Positions 11,554 to 22,200 of a DNA stretch of 64,000 nucleotides are shown piece after piece. The notes beneath the pieces are model-generated. The model did no database searches, was not told where the DNA came from, and worked only from the letters and a program-made list of their open reading frames with translations. The translations under genes were made by a program, and so were the position numbers. The DNA comes from Tomocerus qinae. Its lineage: Eukaryota > Arthropoda > Collembola > Entomobryomorpha > Tomoceridae. Position 1 is the stretch's first letter; every line of letters starts with the position of its first letter. The stretch is taken from positions 12,648,001-12,712,000 of the forward strand of contig CM034546.1 of NCBI GenBank assembly GCA_020055645.1. Direction: 5' to 3'.

Positions 11554-11913
11554 CTTCATCGGTGAATCTTGATACACGTAAGAATTTCGGCCTCTCTTCC
11601 TCTTTTCCACCTTTTTCAAATAAAATAACTTATAATATAACTACATTGCTAACTGCCAAATTCTGTGAATAATAAATCCTTATTTAAAATTTAATTTCCG
11701 AAATTTAAAAAAGACGCTTTACCCGTATCCTTCAAACTGCTATCACTCGATTCAACATTTTTTTGTCCTTCATCAATTTCGCTTGCTAAAAGAAGAAAAG
11801 CAGGAATAAATATATGAATATTTGTCCTTATTTTTGTAGAATAAGGGGTATTTATTATTAAATTTACCTATAACAACAGCGACAATAACTAGCACAATAA
11901 AAATGGTCTTCAT
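11554..11913 (-). CDS. Probable small secreted peptide, first three exons
   Basis: On the minus strand, ATG at 11913 opens a hydrophobic leader (MKTIFIVLVIVAVVI), a typical signal peptide, ending at a GTAAAT donor. Three exons chain with phase-1 introns: 11868-11913, 11723-11785 and 11554-11610. They give the mature segments ASEIDEGQKNVESSDSSLKD and GGKEEERPKFLRVSRFTDE, a polar and charged product. Further small exons are possible at about 11392-11400 (9 nt, followed by GTAAGT) and from about 11337 down (ending in a TAA), giving a peptide of about 70 residues, but those junctions are weak. No cysteine pattern or dibasic cleavage array identifies a known peptide family. Expression evidence would be needed to accept it fully. 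Confidence 0.45.
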
Positions 11914-12719
11914 GGTAAAAAAATAATTTGTGTGACTACTTATGGTAACAGAACACTTAATTTGAAATAACAGAGCACAAAATTAAAATCTCCTTTTGTT
12001 TCATTTAAATAGACATTGAATATCAGCTGAATTGTGATTCTAATTACTAACGAGCAGAGGTGATTGCTTTCCCTGATGGGTATATTATATCCGGGTTGTG
12101 CTGTTGTGCACGCAATTTTATATATTAGGCGCTAATTATCGTTAATTAATGCAATTAGTAAAACTGTTGAAGCAAGACATATGGTTCAGATGCTATTAAA
12201 TTGTGATTAAAAAGTTATCTTCGAAACCATTCACCAGTCTTAAGAAATTCAAGATAATGTTGACATTTTTTCCATAAGTAATAGTAGGGTAAATTCGATT
12301 GTGTATTTAAATAAATTAGATTACCAACACATACTACTTGTATAAGTTATGCTAGGCTTATTATTATCTTGGGCGATTCGCAAATAAGACAGCAAAGACA
12401 AGAAATTGACATGTATAATGTAATGGGGTACTTACACCTGTGATGATATCGCTTACAAAAAGGTGCCAATTTCCTTGCAACTAAGAACTAAAGAAAATTA
12501 TAAGTCTCATTTGCACCAATGTACCTCTAACTCATATGTAACAGACTCAAAATTATTACACAATGGTTAGTAATCAATATAAAATTAATTCCCCGGTCAA
12601 AATTTAGGGCATTTGGTACGTGTACACTTACAATGAGTACATGTGTACTAAAAGAGAAAGAAAGCAAGGACATTGGTATTGAAAGGTATTGAATAGTTGC
12701 AGTCCACAGTAAGTCTGAA

Positions 12720-13399
12720 ATGGCAGAAGGAGGAGAACGATTATATTTGACTCAAAGAAGACCCAGTGCATACATATCTCGAAATTTAACTTTTAAATTG
12801 AAAGCTATCAAATTAAGCGAGGAAACTTCCATTAACAGTGCCAGTAAAAAGTTACAAGTTGACCGAAAAAGCATTAGAGAATGAAAGAGTGAGTCCACTA
12901 AAAAAGAATTACGCAAATTACATGTCGAAACTGTTGTCATTCCTGGAGGTTGCACTAAATATGTACAAGCGGCTGATGTGTGTTGGAACAAACCTTTCAA
13001 GAACTCCAAGGTATACAATACAATGAATGGGTGACAACGACATCACCTGGAAGCATTGAATTAACCAAAGGAGGAAACCCCAAGCCACCCCCATTATTTA
13101 TTGTCTGCAATTGGATCAAGGTAGCCTGGGATAACATTCCTAAAGATGTAATAAAAAATTCCTTTTATTCTTGCGGAATTCTTAATGCTGTAGATGGAAG
13201 TGAGGATCATTTGATCACCGCCTTTAAGCCAGGCATAGATTGCAGTGAAGGATTGGAAAGTTTAAAGCAGCAATTTTCACAAATGGAACAGCCGTTGATT
13301 AACGAGGATGACATTTTGCTGCCCTCGGACGATGATGATATGGATGTGGATATCACGGAACCTATGGAAACTTTACTGTCCTCTGACGAAGAAAATTAA
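12720..13399 (+). pseudogene. Decayed pogo/Tigger-type transposase
   Basis: From ATG 12720 the frame shows a Brinker/Psq-like helix-turn-helix (LTFKLKAIKLSEETS, then KKLQVDRKSIRE) that ends in TGA where Trp is expected. It then jumps to the end of a DDE_1 catalytic domain: VVIPGGCTKYVQAADVCWNK followed by PFK, matching the usual PgxTs..QplDv..nkpFK. After a frameshift near 12990-13020 the C-terminal part reads YNEWVTT, CNWIKVAWDNIPKDVI, SCGILNAVDGSED and a terminal acidic tract (DDDDMDVD). The centre of the transposase, with the CENP-B-type HTH and the first two catalytic Asp, is deleted. This is a dead, internally deleted copy of the jerky/Tigger lineage (Tc1/mariner superfamily). Confidence 0.75.
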
Positions 13400-13470
13400 T
13401 TACATTTTAATAAAGCTTTAATTTTATTTTTAAATAATGCATTTATAATCTAATAAATATTGACTTTGAA

Positions 13471-13590
13471 ACTATAATTCCCCTATTCGAATTAATTCCC
13501 CATCCGGGGAACTACATCGATTTTTCTTGGACTAAAAGTGGCCATGAAACTATAATTCCCCCGAGGTGCTAATTCGATAAATACGGTAAC
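13471..13590. repeat. Terminal region of the Tigger-like element
   Basis: GAAACTATAATTCCCC occurs twice (about 13468 and 13546). Read on the minus strand, the end is ACCGTATTTATCGAATTAGC, resembling the ACCGTATTTwTCG termini of some Tigger-like elements. AATTAATTCCCC also appears at about 12584, on the other side of the transposase. The exact 5' end is not resolvable. Confidence 0.4.
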
Positions 13591-14228
13591 TAGCATTTCG
13601 TGGCAAACATTGTATTGCTATTAAAATAATTGTTGTGTTACCTAATAGGATACAGAATCTTTCGATTTAGTTTGGCATGCATGCATTCTTAAATTGGCGA
13701 GATACTACAAGGAAAAGAAATTACATCTATATAACAGACAGTTTAAGATATATCTACAATCATCGATCGAAATGTTAGGTTTGCTTAGCAACGATTTTTC
13801 ATAGTTCTAAACCTACTGAGTGCAACCTAAACTTCAGAATTCAACAAACATCTTTCTACATGGGCACTTTGGTACTATAATGATTATAATGTTCATATTT
13901 TGTTATTAGTTATTAAAAGTTTTCTTTAAATATTATTTAACAGTTTAATTCAACGTAGAAAAACAAATGCATACAAGACTACAAGACAGCCAAAGTTCTA
14001 ATGAATTTCGAACATTGAAAATAGCTTGCGGGGGCTGTTTAAATGGTCGCTAAAATAATGTAAAAAGTCGCTGAAAATGATTTAATGGGTCAATTTTGAT
14101 GATATGTCCCTAAAATATAATAATTAAAATGTCACTAAAAATAATTTAAAATGTTTAAATATTTTGGTGCACTGATTTCTATTTTTCATTTATTTGGTGC
14201 AACGTTGTTTAAGATACAGTACCGTATT
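13591..14228. other. Intergenic, nothing recognised
   Basis: AT-rich sequence between the transposon remnant and the segmental duplication. There is no coding signal; a short degenerate internal repetition around AATGTCACTAAAATAATTTAA occurs near 14040-14150. Confidence 0.5.
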
Positions 14229-14410
14229 GTTAAAATGCTTATTGTTAGCAAGATGGGTATATGAAAGTAATATAAGTAACGTATAAACAGTAAATGTAAA
14301 ATTAACTGTTTTGTAAGCAGCGATTTAGAAATCGTACTTTACTATTCTATTTTCTGAACGATGATCATACCTTATACACTTTACAATAATATTAGAGCTC
14401 CATCTCAGTT

Positions 14411-16918
14411 TTAAAATGGTCGTGTCTTGGTTGTCCTCATAAATATAATGCATAATGTATGTATGACAATTGTAACGGAATTTTTAATAGCTGATACTAG
14501 TGCAATGATTTTGACTTTTAAGGTTGCTCGTATTTCCCATAACAAAGCTAAAATGTAGGTCAGGGCTATACAAATGCCAATGTAAAATATAGTTGAAATA
14601 TTCGAATTATAAAATGTTAAAGGGCGAGGTGGACTTATTTCCCAGCATGTTTGGCAAGTGGAAAAGTTAAATTCATTGAAATGGTCCATCCATAAATTAA
14701 AAAGACCCGAGTGACTGACAATCAGCAATTTGTTCTTGAAATATGAATTAAACATCGGAGCCTTATGGGAATTTAATCCCGTATACAAAGAAAATGATAG
14801 AAATGAGTTTTCCTCTGTTCCATGATATAATTGTCGTTTAGGTTCAACACCGCCGTGTTCGGGATTCCACCATGAGTCATTTAACATACGATGCAAACGG
14901 GAACTTCTGAGAATCAGAGCAGAGTTATTGCATTGGGCAAGCCATTTCTGGGGAGTCAAGTAAGGAAACCCAAGTGGAAATCGAAGTGTTTTGTTAATAC
15001 TGCTCATTATATTGGCCATTTTGGAAAATCCGATGCTCTTGTACGACGGTAGAATGTCTGCAATCAACCTTTGAAGTGAAAACAGTTGGCCGGTAACTTT
15101 TTTGTGAACAAAGTTATAGGAATACATGGCAGCTTTAACTATACTTTGGTTTTCATTATCGAAATCAATTTTATATCCAAGATGAATTCGATTAAAGGGA
15201 TTATATGTCTCACATTTTATTGGTAGATTTGCAGAACCGTTCTCTTTGTGACAATAATATGATATCAGTATTTCCAATTGTTTATTCACATCAAGAAAGA
15301 AGGGATCGAGGTTTGTGGCACCTTTGATTTCACTAAATGCAGTTATGTCAGTGAGATTTGCTAAATGTTCAATTGACTCAATTTGTTTGACTGGCCTTGG
15401 CTCTATTAAATCAGTGATGACAATTCCTTTGTAGCAGTTGGTAATCACAATGAACATGAGCAACAATGGACCCATTACTAATCTAACCCAAAGAGTTTTC
15501 TCAGCCTTTGCTGACAGGGAGTAACTGACTTCCAACAAATATGCATAACAAATCATGAGAAATGGAATACTTTCATCTTTTGTGTAATATACAATGCCAT
15601 AGACGAAGGCAATTACAGAAATAGTTGTGAGAATAATTGCCAGCCAAGCATACGGTTCAAATGGTTTAATATATCCATAGAACGAAAGACTCTCATCCTC
15701 TAAAACGACGCAAGAAATAAAATTGTAAGACTCTTCCATTGTTGGAATTAAAGCAAACTGTGGACTGCGACCTAATTCATAAACATTATTAAATTGAAAA
15801 TAGAAAATAACATGGTAGGAATGGTAGGAAACTTTTTTTGTATTAAAACAAGTATTATGGTTCCCTATTCTGTCAGACACTGATAAAGTAGAATTTGAAA
15901 AGTGTTCGAAAATGACAGAAGCAATTGGAAGAGAAAGACTGTTTCTTCCTGTGAAAAAATAATTCGTAAAGTATGCATTTTCTGCTGGCTTTCCACAGTA
16001 ATTGACATCCCCAGATTTGGCTTTCCCAATCATTCGCCCATAATCTTCGTCCATAATTTTCAATGCAAATGTCTTCGTGAAGCTCAATAATATTTTACTA
16101 GCCCTTTTACGCAGTGATGTGCCACTGCAAGTATTTTGGGAGCAAAAAGGTATAGATTTGTAACTAATTCTTAATTGAGGCAAGTCACGAGTTGTGCGAT
16201 ATCCGAGCTGATGTGGACAAACAAAATACATTACTGGTTCATTATCATCCAGCCATGATAAGAGAAACCAGGATTTTGATAGAAATAATTGATGTACTTT
16301 TTTTGGATGCGAGTGTGCTCTGTCCTTTGGTAAGTCAAAAAATAATTTATAATTCGACTTTGCAGACTCGAGAATATTTCTTTCCATAACAATATAGACG
16401 GAAGAATGCTCTCCAAAGTTGTACCATTTATTAGTAAGTGGCTTTTCAGATCCTTCAGTATCAGACATCTCACTGATCTGTATGATTAACGCCATATCCA
16501 GGAAAACTTGCGGATCAAAATTAATCAGGATGTGCACAATGCAATTAAAGCGCCTCAATGTGAGTGGCCGAGTTATGCTCTGGTTATGTTTTTTGTATGC
16601 GGTTTCACAACGTTTGACATAATATCCTCCACCAAAACTAAAATCATTTGGGTCACAGTGGCGTTCTCTTTCTTTAAACATTAATGTCGTTATAGCGAAA
16701 GGATTTTCAATCTCATGCACTTGTTTGGTTAATGATTCTTCCATGGGTGTAGAAAACGTTGTCTCATGCCGAATCAGATTGACATAGCAGGAATCCTCCA
16801 TTTGCACTAGTTTTGACAGTTTCCAACCGAAAGACAATTTTACAATTAAAATGAGAAAAACGTACGTTGTGTTGTTCAATTGGCTCACGAAATGAACGAA
16901 ATTAATGGACTGCTTCAT
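14411..16918 (-). CDS. Divergent ionotropic receptor (IR)
   Basis: A single-exon chemosensory receptor of the IR branch of ionotropic glutamate receptors, expected in dendritic membranes of sensory neurons. The first ATG is at 16918; the frame extends two codons further but only from a TTG. The predicted protein is about 835 residues. Residues 1-32 form a signal peptide (VFLILIVKLSFG). A long, poorly conserved extracellular region follows, then FYGYIKPFEPYAWLA leading into TM1 (about 423-445), the pore/TM2 region (about 453-470), TM3 with RLVMGPLLLMFIVITNCYKG (about 479-502), and a second ligand-binding lobe beginning SIEHLANLTD. TM4 is about 772-795. The typical N-terminal domain and glutamate-binding residues of iGluRs are not evident, as is usual for divergent IRs. 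It is intronless and lies in a duplicated segment with a dead paralogue at 35894-38536, about 21 kb away. Confidence 0.85.
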   Translation of the reverse strand: MKQSINFVHFVSQLNNTTYVFLILIVKLSFGWKLSKLVQMEDSCYVNLIRHETTFSTPMEESLTKQVHEIENPFAITTLMFKERERHCDPNDFSFGGGYYVKRCETAYKKHNQSITRPLTLRRFNCIVHILINFDPQVFLDMALIIQISEMSDTEGSEKPLTNKWYNFGEHSSVYIVMERNILESAKSNYKLFFDLPKDRAHSHPKKVHQLFLSKSWFLLSWLDDNEPVMYFVCPHQLGYRTTRDLPQLRISYKSIPFCSQNTCSGTSLRKRASKILLSFTKTFALKIMDEDYGRMIGKAKSGDVNYCGKPAENAYFTNYFFTGRNSLSLPIASVIFEHFSNSTLSVSDRIGNHNTCFNTKKVSYHSYHVIFYFQFNNVYELGRSPQFALIPTMEESYNFISCVVLEDESLSFYGYIKPFEPYAWLAIILTTISVIAFVYGIVYYTKDESIPFLMICYAYLLEVSYSLSAKAEKTLWVRLVMGPLLLMFIVITNCYKGIVITDLIEPRPVKQIESIEHLANLTDITAFSEIKGATNLDPFFLDVNKQLEILISYYCHKENGSANLPIKCETYNPFNRIHLGYKIDFDNENQSIVKAAMYSYNFVHKKVTGQLFSLQRLIADILPSYKSIGFSKMANIMSSINKTLRFPLGFPYLTPQKWLAQCNNSALILRSSRLHRMLNDSWWNPEHGGVEPKRQLYHGTEENSFLSFSLYTGLNSHKAPMFNSYFKNKLLIVSHSGLFNLWMDHFNEFNFSTCQTCWEISPPRPLTFYNSNISTIFYIGICIALTYILALLWEIRATLKVKIIALVSAIKNSVTIVIHTLCIIFMRTTKTRPF

Positions 16919-17389
16919 TTTCAAAATTTATAAAATTTATTTAATATTTTTGCGTGATGTTCAAACCTAAAAGCAACTTTTCAACGTATGTGGTTTAATT
17001 TATTCGTATTTTCCACAAAATGACAAGTTAAATATTGTGTGAGAATGGTAAATGTTTGATATTTATTCACCATTCGCTTAAACTATTTCTAACTATCGAT
17101 TTCGATTTTGTTATCAACTGATATCCTGTTCAAATTTAATGAAAAAACCCTACATAATTAATTTGAAAGGGGCATTGGGTGAATAATTTGTTGAGTTTAT
17201 TCCAAAATTAAAAACTACGCTCAATTCAGATGAACAAATTTTCAAGAGTTAGTCACATATAATATTAGGTTTGGTGTGAAGAGTAGAACAATTGACAAAT
17301 TTTATTTATGCAGCAAAATGTTGTGAACTGTAAGAAATAAGAAGAGTCAGTAATGTACCTTTTAATTCTACGATATGAGAACCAGGTAG

Positions 17390-19165
17390 ATTCTGACAAA
17401 TGGAGTACATGCAAATAGTATTGATTTCAAGTTTTCTAACTAACATGAAGGGCAAAAGAGTACAAACATAAGTCATTACCCCTTCTTGGAACTGTACTGC
17501 AATCTGTATACCTATGCAATATTCTATTAATTATTTATATCAAGTATTTTTAGCTAACATGAGGTAAGCGAAAGTGCTATATTGATTATTTTCTATTTTT
17601 CCACTCAACCAAAATTAAATACAAGCAAATTATTTCATTTAGGTTTAGAATATCCTAAGATAGTCAAATGTTAAATGCAGATAACACCAACACAAGAATT
17701 TTCTAACTAAAGTAGTTAAATTGTATGAAAACAAAAGTTTTTTATTTTTTATCTGAGATCAGTGTTGTGCAGTGGTTAAAACCACTAGTGGTCATAATGG
17801 TCATAATGGTCAAAATGGCCCGGTCAAAAAAAATTAAAAAGTGGTCAAAATGGACAAAATGCCTGTTTGGGGTTAATTGAGACCCCAAGGTAGCTTTTAC
17901 TGCAACAGTAAACAACAAATACAACTTTCTAAAGATTGCAGTTAAAAATGATTAGAGAGTGTCATTCTGTAGTCTGATGTTAGTAGAATAGTGTTTCATT
18001 GGTTTTAGGCCATATTTCATTATCTAAATATTTTAAATTTCATTTGCTAGCCTAAGTAACTGTATACTGATATTTTGACCATTTTAGCCATTTTGACCAT
18101 TTTGACCAGTGGCCCGGTCAAAATGCAAAAAAGTGGTCAACAGTACAACACTGTCTGAGATCTATCAAGTCTTATTTCGTCCAAGCAATGGGAAATGAGA
18201 ATAATGTCAAGTTGTAGCAATCTAGCATACCTAATTACCTAATATTGCTAAAGGAAGTTCCAAGAATTGGCCAAGGCTCGGATAAATTACCATGTACGAT
18301 GCCGTTCAAAACGATCGCTTTTCGCCTTTGTGTAATGAATAGCAGATGCCGAAGTAACTGAAGCCTTTTATTTTTTGTCAAACCTTACCATCTTTGATGT
18401 TTATGCGTGGGTAAACTAATTAACTACCATACCAGAACATTTGAAATTTACGGTGAATTGGAAAATATGAATGTCATAAATTGTATTTAAAATTCAAATG
18501 AAACAATTGTTTTACTTCTTGTAATTTTTATAAACTCAATACTGACAAAGTACTGTAATCAAGAAATGGACTTGAAAAATGGTCATTTTTTTCAATTATG
18601 AGCTAAACTCAATTTTTCAGTTTTTAATTATTAAATTAACTGAACTATTTCTAACTATTTGTTAGATTATCAAAAGATTGTTTTAATGTTCAAATCGAAA
18701 TCATTGTCTTCAATACATTGTTACTATGAATGTAATATAAATTTACATCAAGTGTTGAGTGTGGGTAAAAGTGTATAACGTTTAGCCGTTACGTTTCGTC
18801 ACTCCACTAAAGCATAGTTTGGATCTAATTTTATTCCTCGTTAAAGTATACCTAGAAAAGTCGTCTATAATATTTGTTACAATTCAAAAGTACTAAAAAT
18901 ACTCAAAGACGAATAAAATAAAAGCAGAGGCTGCATGGAATTTAAGACATTGATGCTTAACTAAATACATGGGAAAGAGGAAGGGACTGGATAATGAGTA
19001 AAAATAATTCAACAGTTCAATTGTCAAGTTTAAAGTATAAACGAACAGTCCTCAATACTTCTCTTCAATGAGTTGTATATGTGTAGATCAAGGCACAATT
19101 CACTCAAATAATTCCTAATTTTGGCTTTCTGGGAAAGTATTTATAAATGGCTTTAAGCATGAAAT
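17390..19165. repeat. Dispersed repeat family, member A
   Basis: This part of copy A is also related to 38930-39860, to 43600-45110 (opposite orientation) and to 60640-64000. Shared segments include AAGAGTACAAACATAAGTCA (17457), ATCTAGCATACCTAAT (18221) and CAAGAATTGGCCAAGG (18260). No coding capacity or terminal repeats are evident. It is probably an old non-autonomous transposon or a larger duplicated block. Confidence 0.6.
17760..18153. mobile_element. hAT-type MITE with GGTCAAAATGG words
   Basis: A 394-bp element flanked by a perfect 8-bp target-site duplication TCTGAGAT (17752-17759 and 18154-18161). The termini CAGTGTTGTGC and GTACAACACTG are inverted repeats of hAT type. Subterminal regions are tandem words: GGTCATAATGG/GGTCAAAATGG at the left and the inverse CCATTTTGACC at the right. 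Copy B of the segmental duplication has the empty site (CATCTGAAATCTATTAAG at about 39228), so insertion followed the duplication. No transposase is encoded. Confidence 0.9.
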
Positions 19166-19255
19166 TCATACTGACAAAATACTGTAATCAAGAAATGGAC
19201 TTGAAAAATGGAGTATTTTTTTATTTCTTTAAAATCAGTATCTAGTGTGTGTATT

Positions 19256-22200
19256 TAGTGCTAGTATTTCATGCAACAGTTTAAGAGTAAAGAAATTATA
19301 TACACGTTTATTTCGATAACGTGATATATATTTCCCTAACTTGTTAAACCGAGGAAAAACTCATAGTTTGTTCTGAAAAGGCTATAAAGCCAAACTAAGA
19401 TTTTATTATTATTACGGTTTAACTTTTCAGGTTATGCGATATATTTGTCCGACATTCTCTGTCTCATTACAATTGCACGTTGCTAAATGTTTATTATTAA
19501 ATGACTATGAAATAGATCTTTATCTTTGAGTAATTTTTTATTTCTCTAAAATTCGTTACTTATTTATAATTATTCAGACGAACTTTTGTAATATCTTATC
19601 TCTACATTTCTTTATAGGAAGCATTTAGTTAGTGGAAGTATTTCAGAAAACAGTTTAAAAGTTAAGCAATTAAATACACAATTGTTTTATAAATGTGATA
19701 TATATTTCCTTAACTTGTTGAACATAGTAATTACCCACAGTTTGCTCTAAAAAGTCCATAAAGCCGAATTAAATTTTTGTCAATGTTACGGTTTAATTTT
19801 TCAGGTTACGCATGATATTTCTCCGACATTCTCCGTCTCATCACAATTTTAGGTTGCTAAATATCCGAATTAAGATAATTCTAATTCTGTTGATGTACCG
19901 ACTTTTATTTCTCAAAAAGGTTGTATCAAATTTCAGTTTGTGGTTTTTTAAAAAATCCGAATATAGATGAATCTTACTCTATAGATGCTGAGACTCTGTT
20001 TTCGCCATTATTTTTATCCAAACTCTGTGTTTGTAGTCACAAAACCAAATATAGAGCATTGTTACTCTATAGGTGTTTGGAGTCCTATTTCGCTATTAGG
20101 TTTTATCAAATTTCTGTTTCTGTTTATATTGAAAAATCCGAATATAGAGGATGCTTACGCTGTAGATGTTTTGACTCTTATTTCGCCATTAGTTTCTATT
20201 CAAACTCTTTGTTTCTACACAAAAGTATTTGGACTCCTATTTTAACTCTTTACCGTAAATATTTTATTTTTATGACACATTAACTTAGTGTTAGTATTTC
20301 ACGCAACAGTTTAAGAGTAAAGAAATTATATACACGTTTATTTCGATAACGTGATATATATTTCCCTAACTTGTTAAACCGAGTAAATACTCACAGTTTG
20401 TTCTGAAAAGGCTATAAAGCCGAACTAAGATTTTATTATTATTACGGTTTAACTTTTCAGGTTATGCGATATATTTGTCCGACATTCTCTGTCTCATTAC
20501 AATTGCACGTTGCTAAATGTTTATTATTAAATGACTATGAAATAGATCTTTATCTTTGAGTATTTTTTTATTTCTCTAAAATTCGTTACTTATTTATAAT
20601 TATTCAGACGAACTTCTGTAATATCTTATCTCTACATTTCTTTATAGGAAGCATTTAGTTAGTGGAAGTATTTCAGAAAACAGTTTAAAAGTTAAGCAAT
20701 TAAATACACAATTGTTTTATAAATGTGATATATATTTCCTTAACTTGTTGAACATAGTAATTACCCACAGTTTGTTCTAAAAAGTCCATAAATCCGAATT
20801 AAATTTTTGTCAATGTAACGGTTTAACTTTTTCAGGTTACGCATGATATTTCTCCGACATTCTCCGTCTCATCACAATTTTAGGTTGCTAAATATCCGAA
20901 TTAAGATAATTCTAATTCTGTTGATGTACCGACTTTTATTTCTCAAAAAGGTTGTATCAAATTTCAGTTTGTGGTTTTTTAAAAAATCCGAATATAGATG
21001 AATCTTACTCTATAGATGCTGAGACTCTGTTTTTGCCATTATTTTTATCCAAACTCTGTGTTTGTAGTCACAAAACCAAATATAGAGCATTGTTACTCTA
21101 TAGGTGTTTGGAGTCCTATTTCGCTATTAGGTTTTATCAAATTTCTGTTTCTGTTTATATTGAAAAATCCGAATATAGAGGATGCTTACGCTGTAGATGT
21201 TTTGACTCTTATTTCGCCATTAGTTTCTATTCAAACTCTTTGTTTCTACACAAAAGTATTTGGACTCCTATTTTAACTCTTTACCGTAAATATTTTATTT
21301 TTATGACACATTAACTTAGTGTTAGTATTTCACGCAACAGTTTAAGAGTAAAGAAATTATATACACGTTTATTTCGATAACGTGATATATATTTCCCTAA
21401 CTTGTTAAACCGAGGAAATACTCATAGTTTGTTCTGAAAAGGCTATAAAGCCAAACTAAGATTTTATTATTATTACGGTTTAACTTTTCAGGTTATGCGA
21501 TATATTTGTCCGACATTCTCTGTCTCATTACAATTGCACGTTGCTAAATGTTTATTATTAAATGACTATGAAATAGATCTTTATCTTTGAGTAATTTTTT
21601 ATTTCTCTAAAATTCGTTACTTTTTATAATTATTCAGACGAACTTTTGTAATATCTTATCTCTACATTTCTTTATAGGAAGCATTTAGTTAGTGGAAGTA
21701 TTTCAGAAAACAGTTTAAAAGTTAAGCAATTAAATACACAATTGTTTTATAAATGTGATATATATTTCCTTAACTTGTTGAACATAGTAATTACCCACAG
21801 TTTGTTCTAAAAAGTCCATAAATCCGAATTAAATTTTTGTCAATGTTACGGTTTAACTTTTCAGGTTACGCATGATATTTCTCCGACATTCTCCGTCTCA
21901 TCACAATTTTAGGTTGCTAAATATCCGAATTAAGATAATTCTAATTCTGTTGATGTACCGACTTTTATTTCTGAAAAAGGTTGTATCAAATTTCAGTTTG
22001 TGGTTTTTTAAAAAATCCGAATATAGATGAATCTTACTCTATAGATGCTGAGACTCTGTTTTTGCCATTATTTTTATCCAAACTCTGTGTTTGTAGTCAC
22101 AAAACCAAATATAGAGCATTGTTACTCTATAGGTGTTTGGAGTCCTATTTCGCTATTAGGTTTTATCAAATTTCTGTTTCTGTTTATATTGAAAAATCCG

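Larger units (their letters stand above)
14229..19165. repeat. Segmental duplication, copy A
   Basis: A direct duplicate of 35709-42012. Shared landmarks in order are AGCGATTTAGAAATCGTACT (about 14321 and 35800), the whole receptor gene, ATGAGAACCAGGTA (about 17375 and 38925), CAAGAATTGGCCAAGG (18260 and 39330), ATCAAGAAATGGACTTGAAA, and GGCTTTCTGGGAAAG near the right end. Copy A carries a private hAT element at 17760-18153. Confidence 0.85.

Noticed and set aside
15902-16622. Plus-strand frames opposite the ionotropic receptor
   Set aside because: Antisense shadows of a long conserved coding region, also seen opposite the pseudogene copy.
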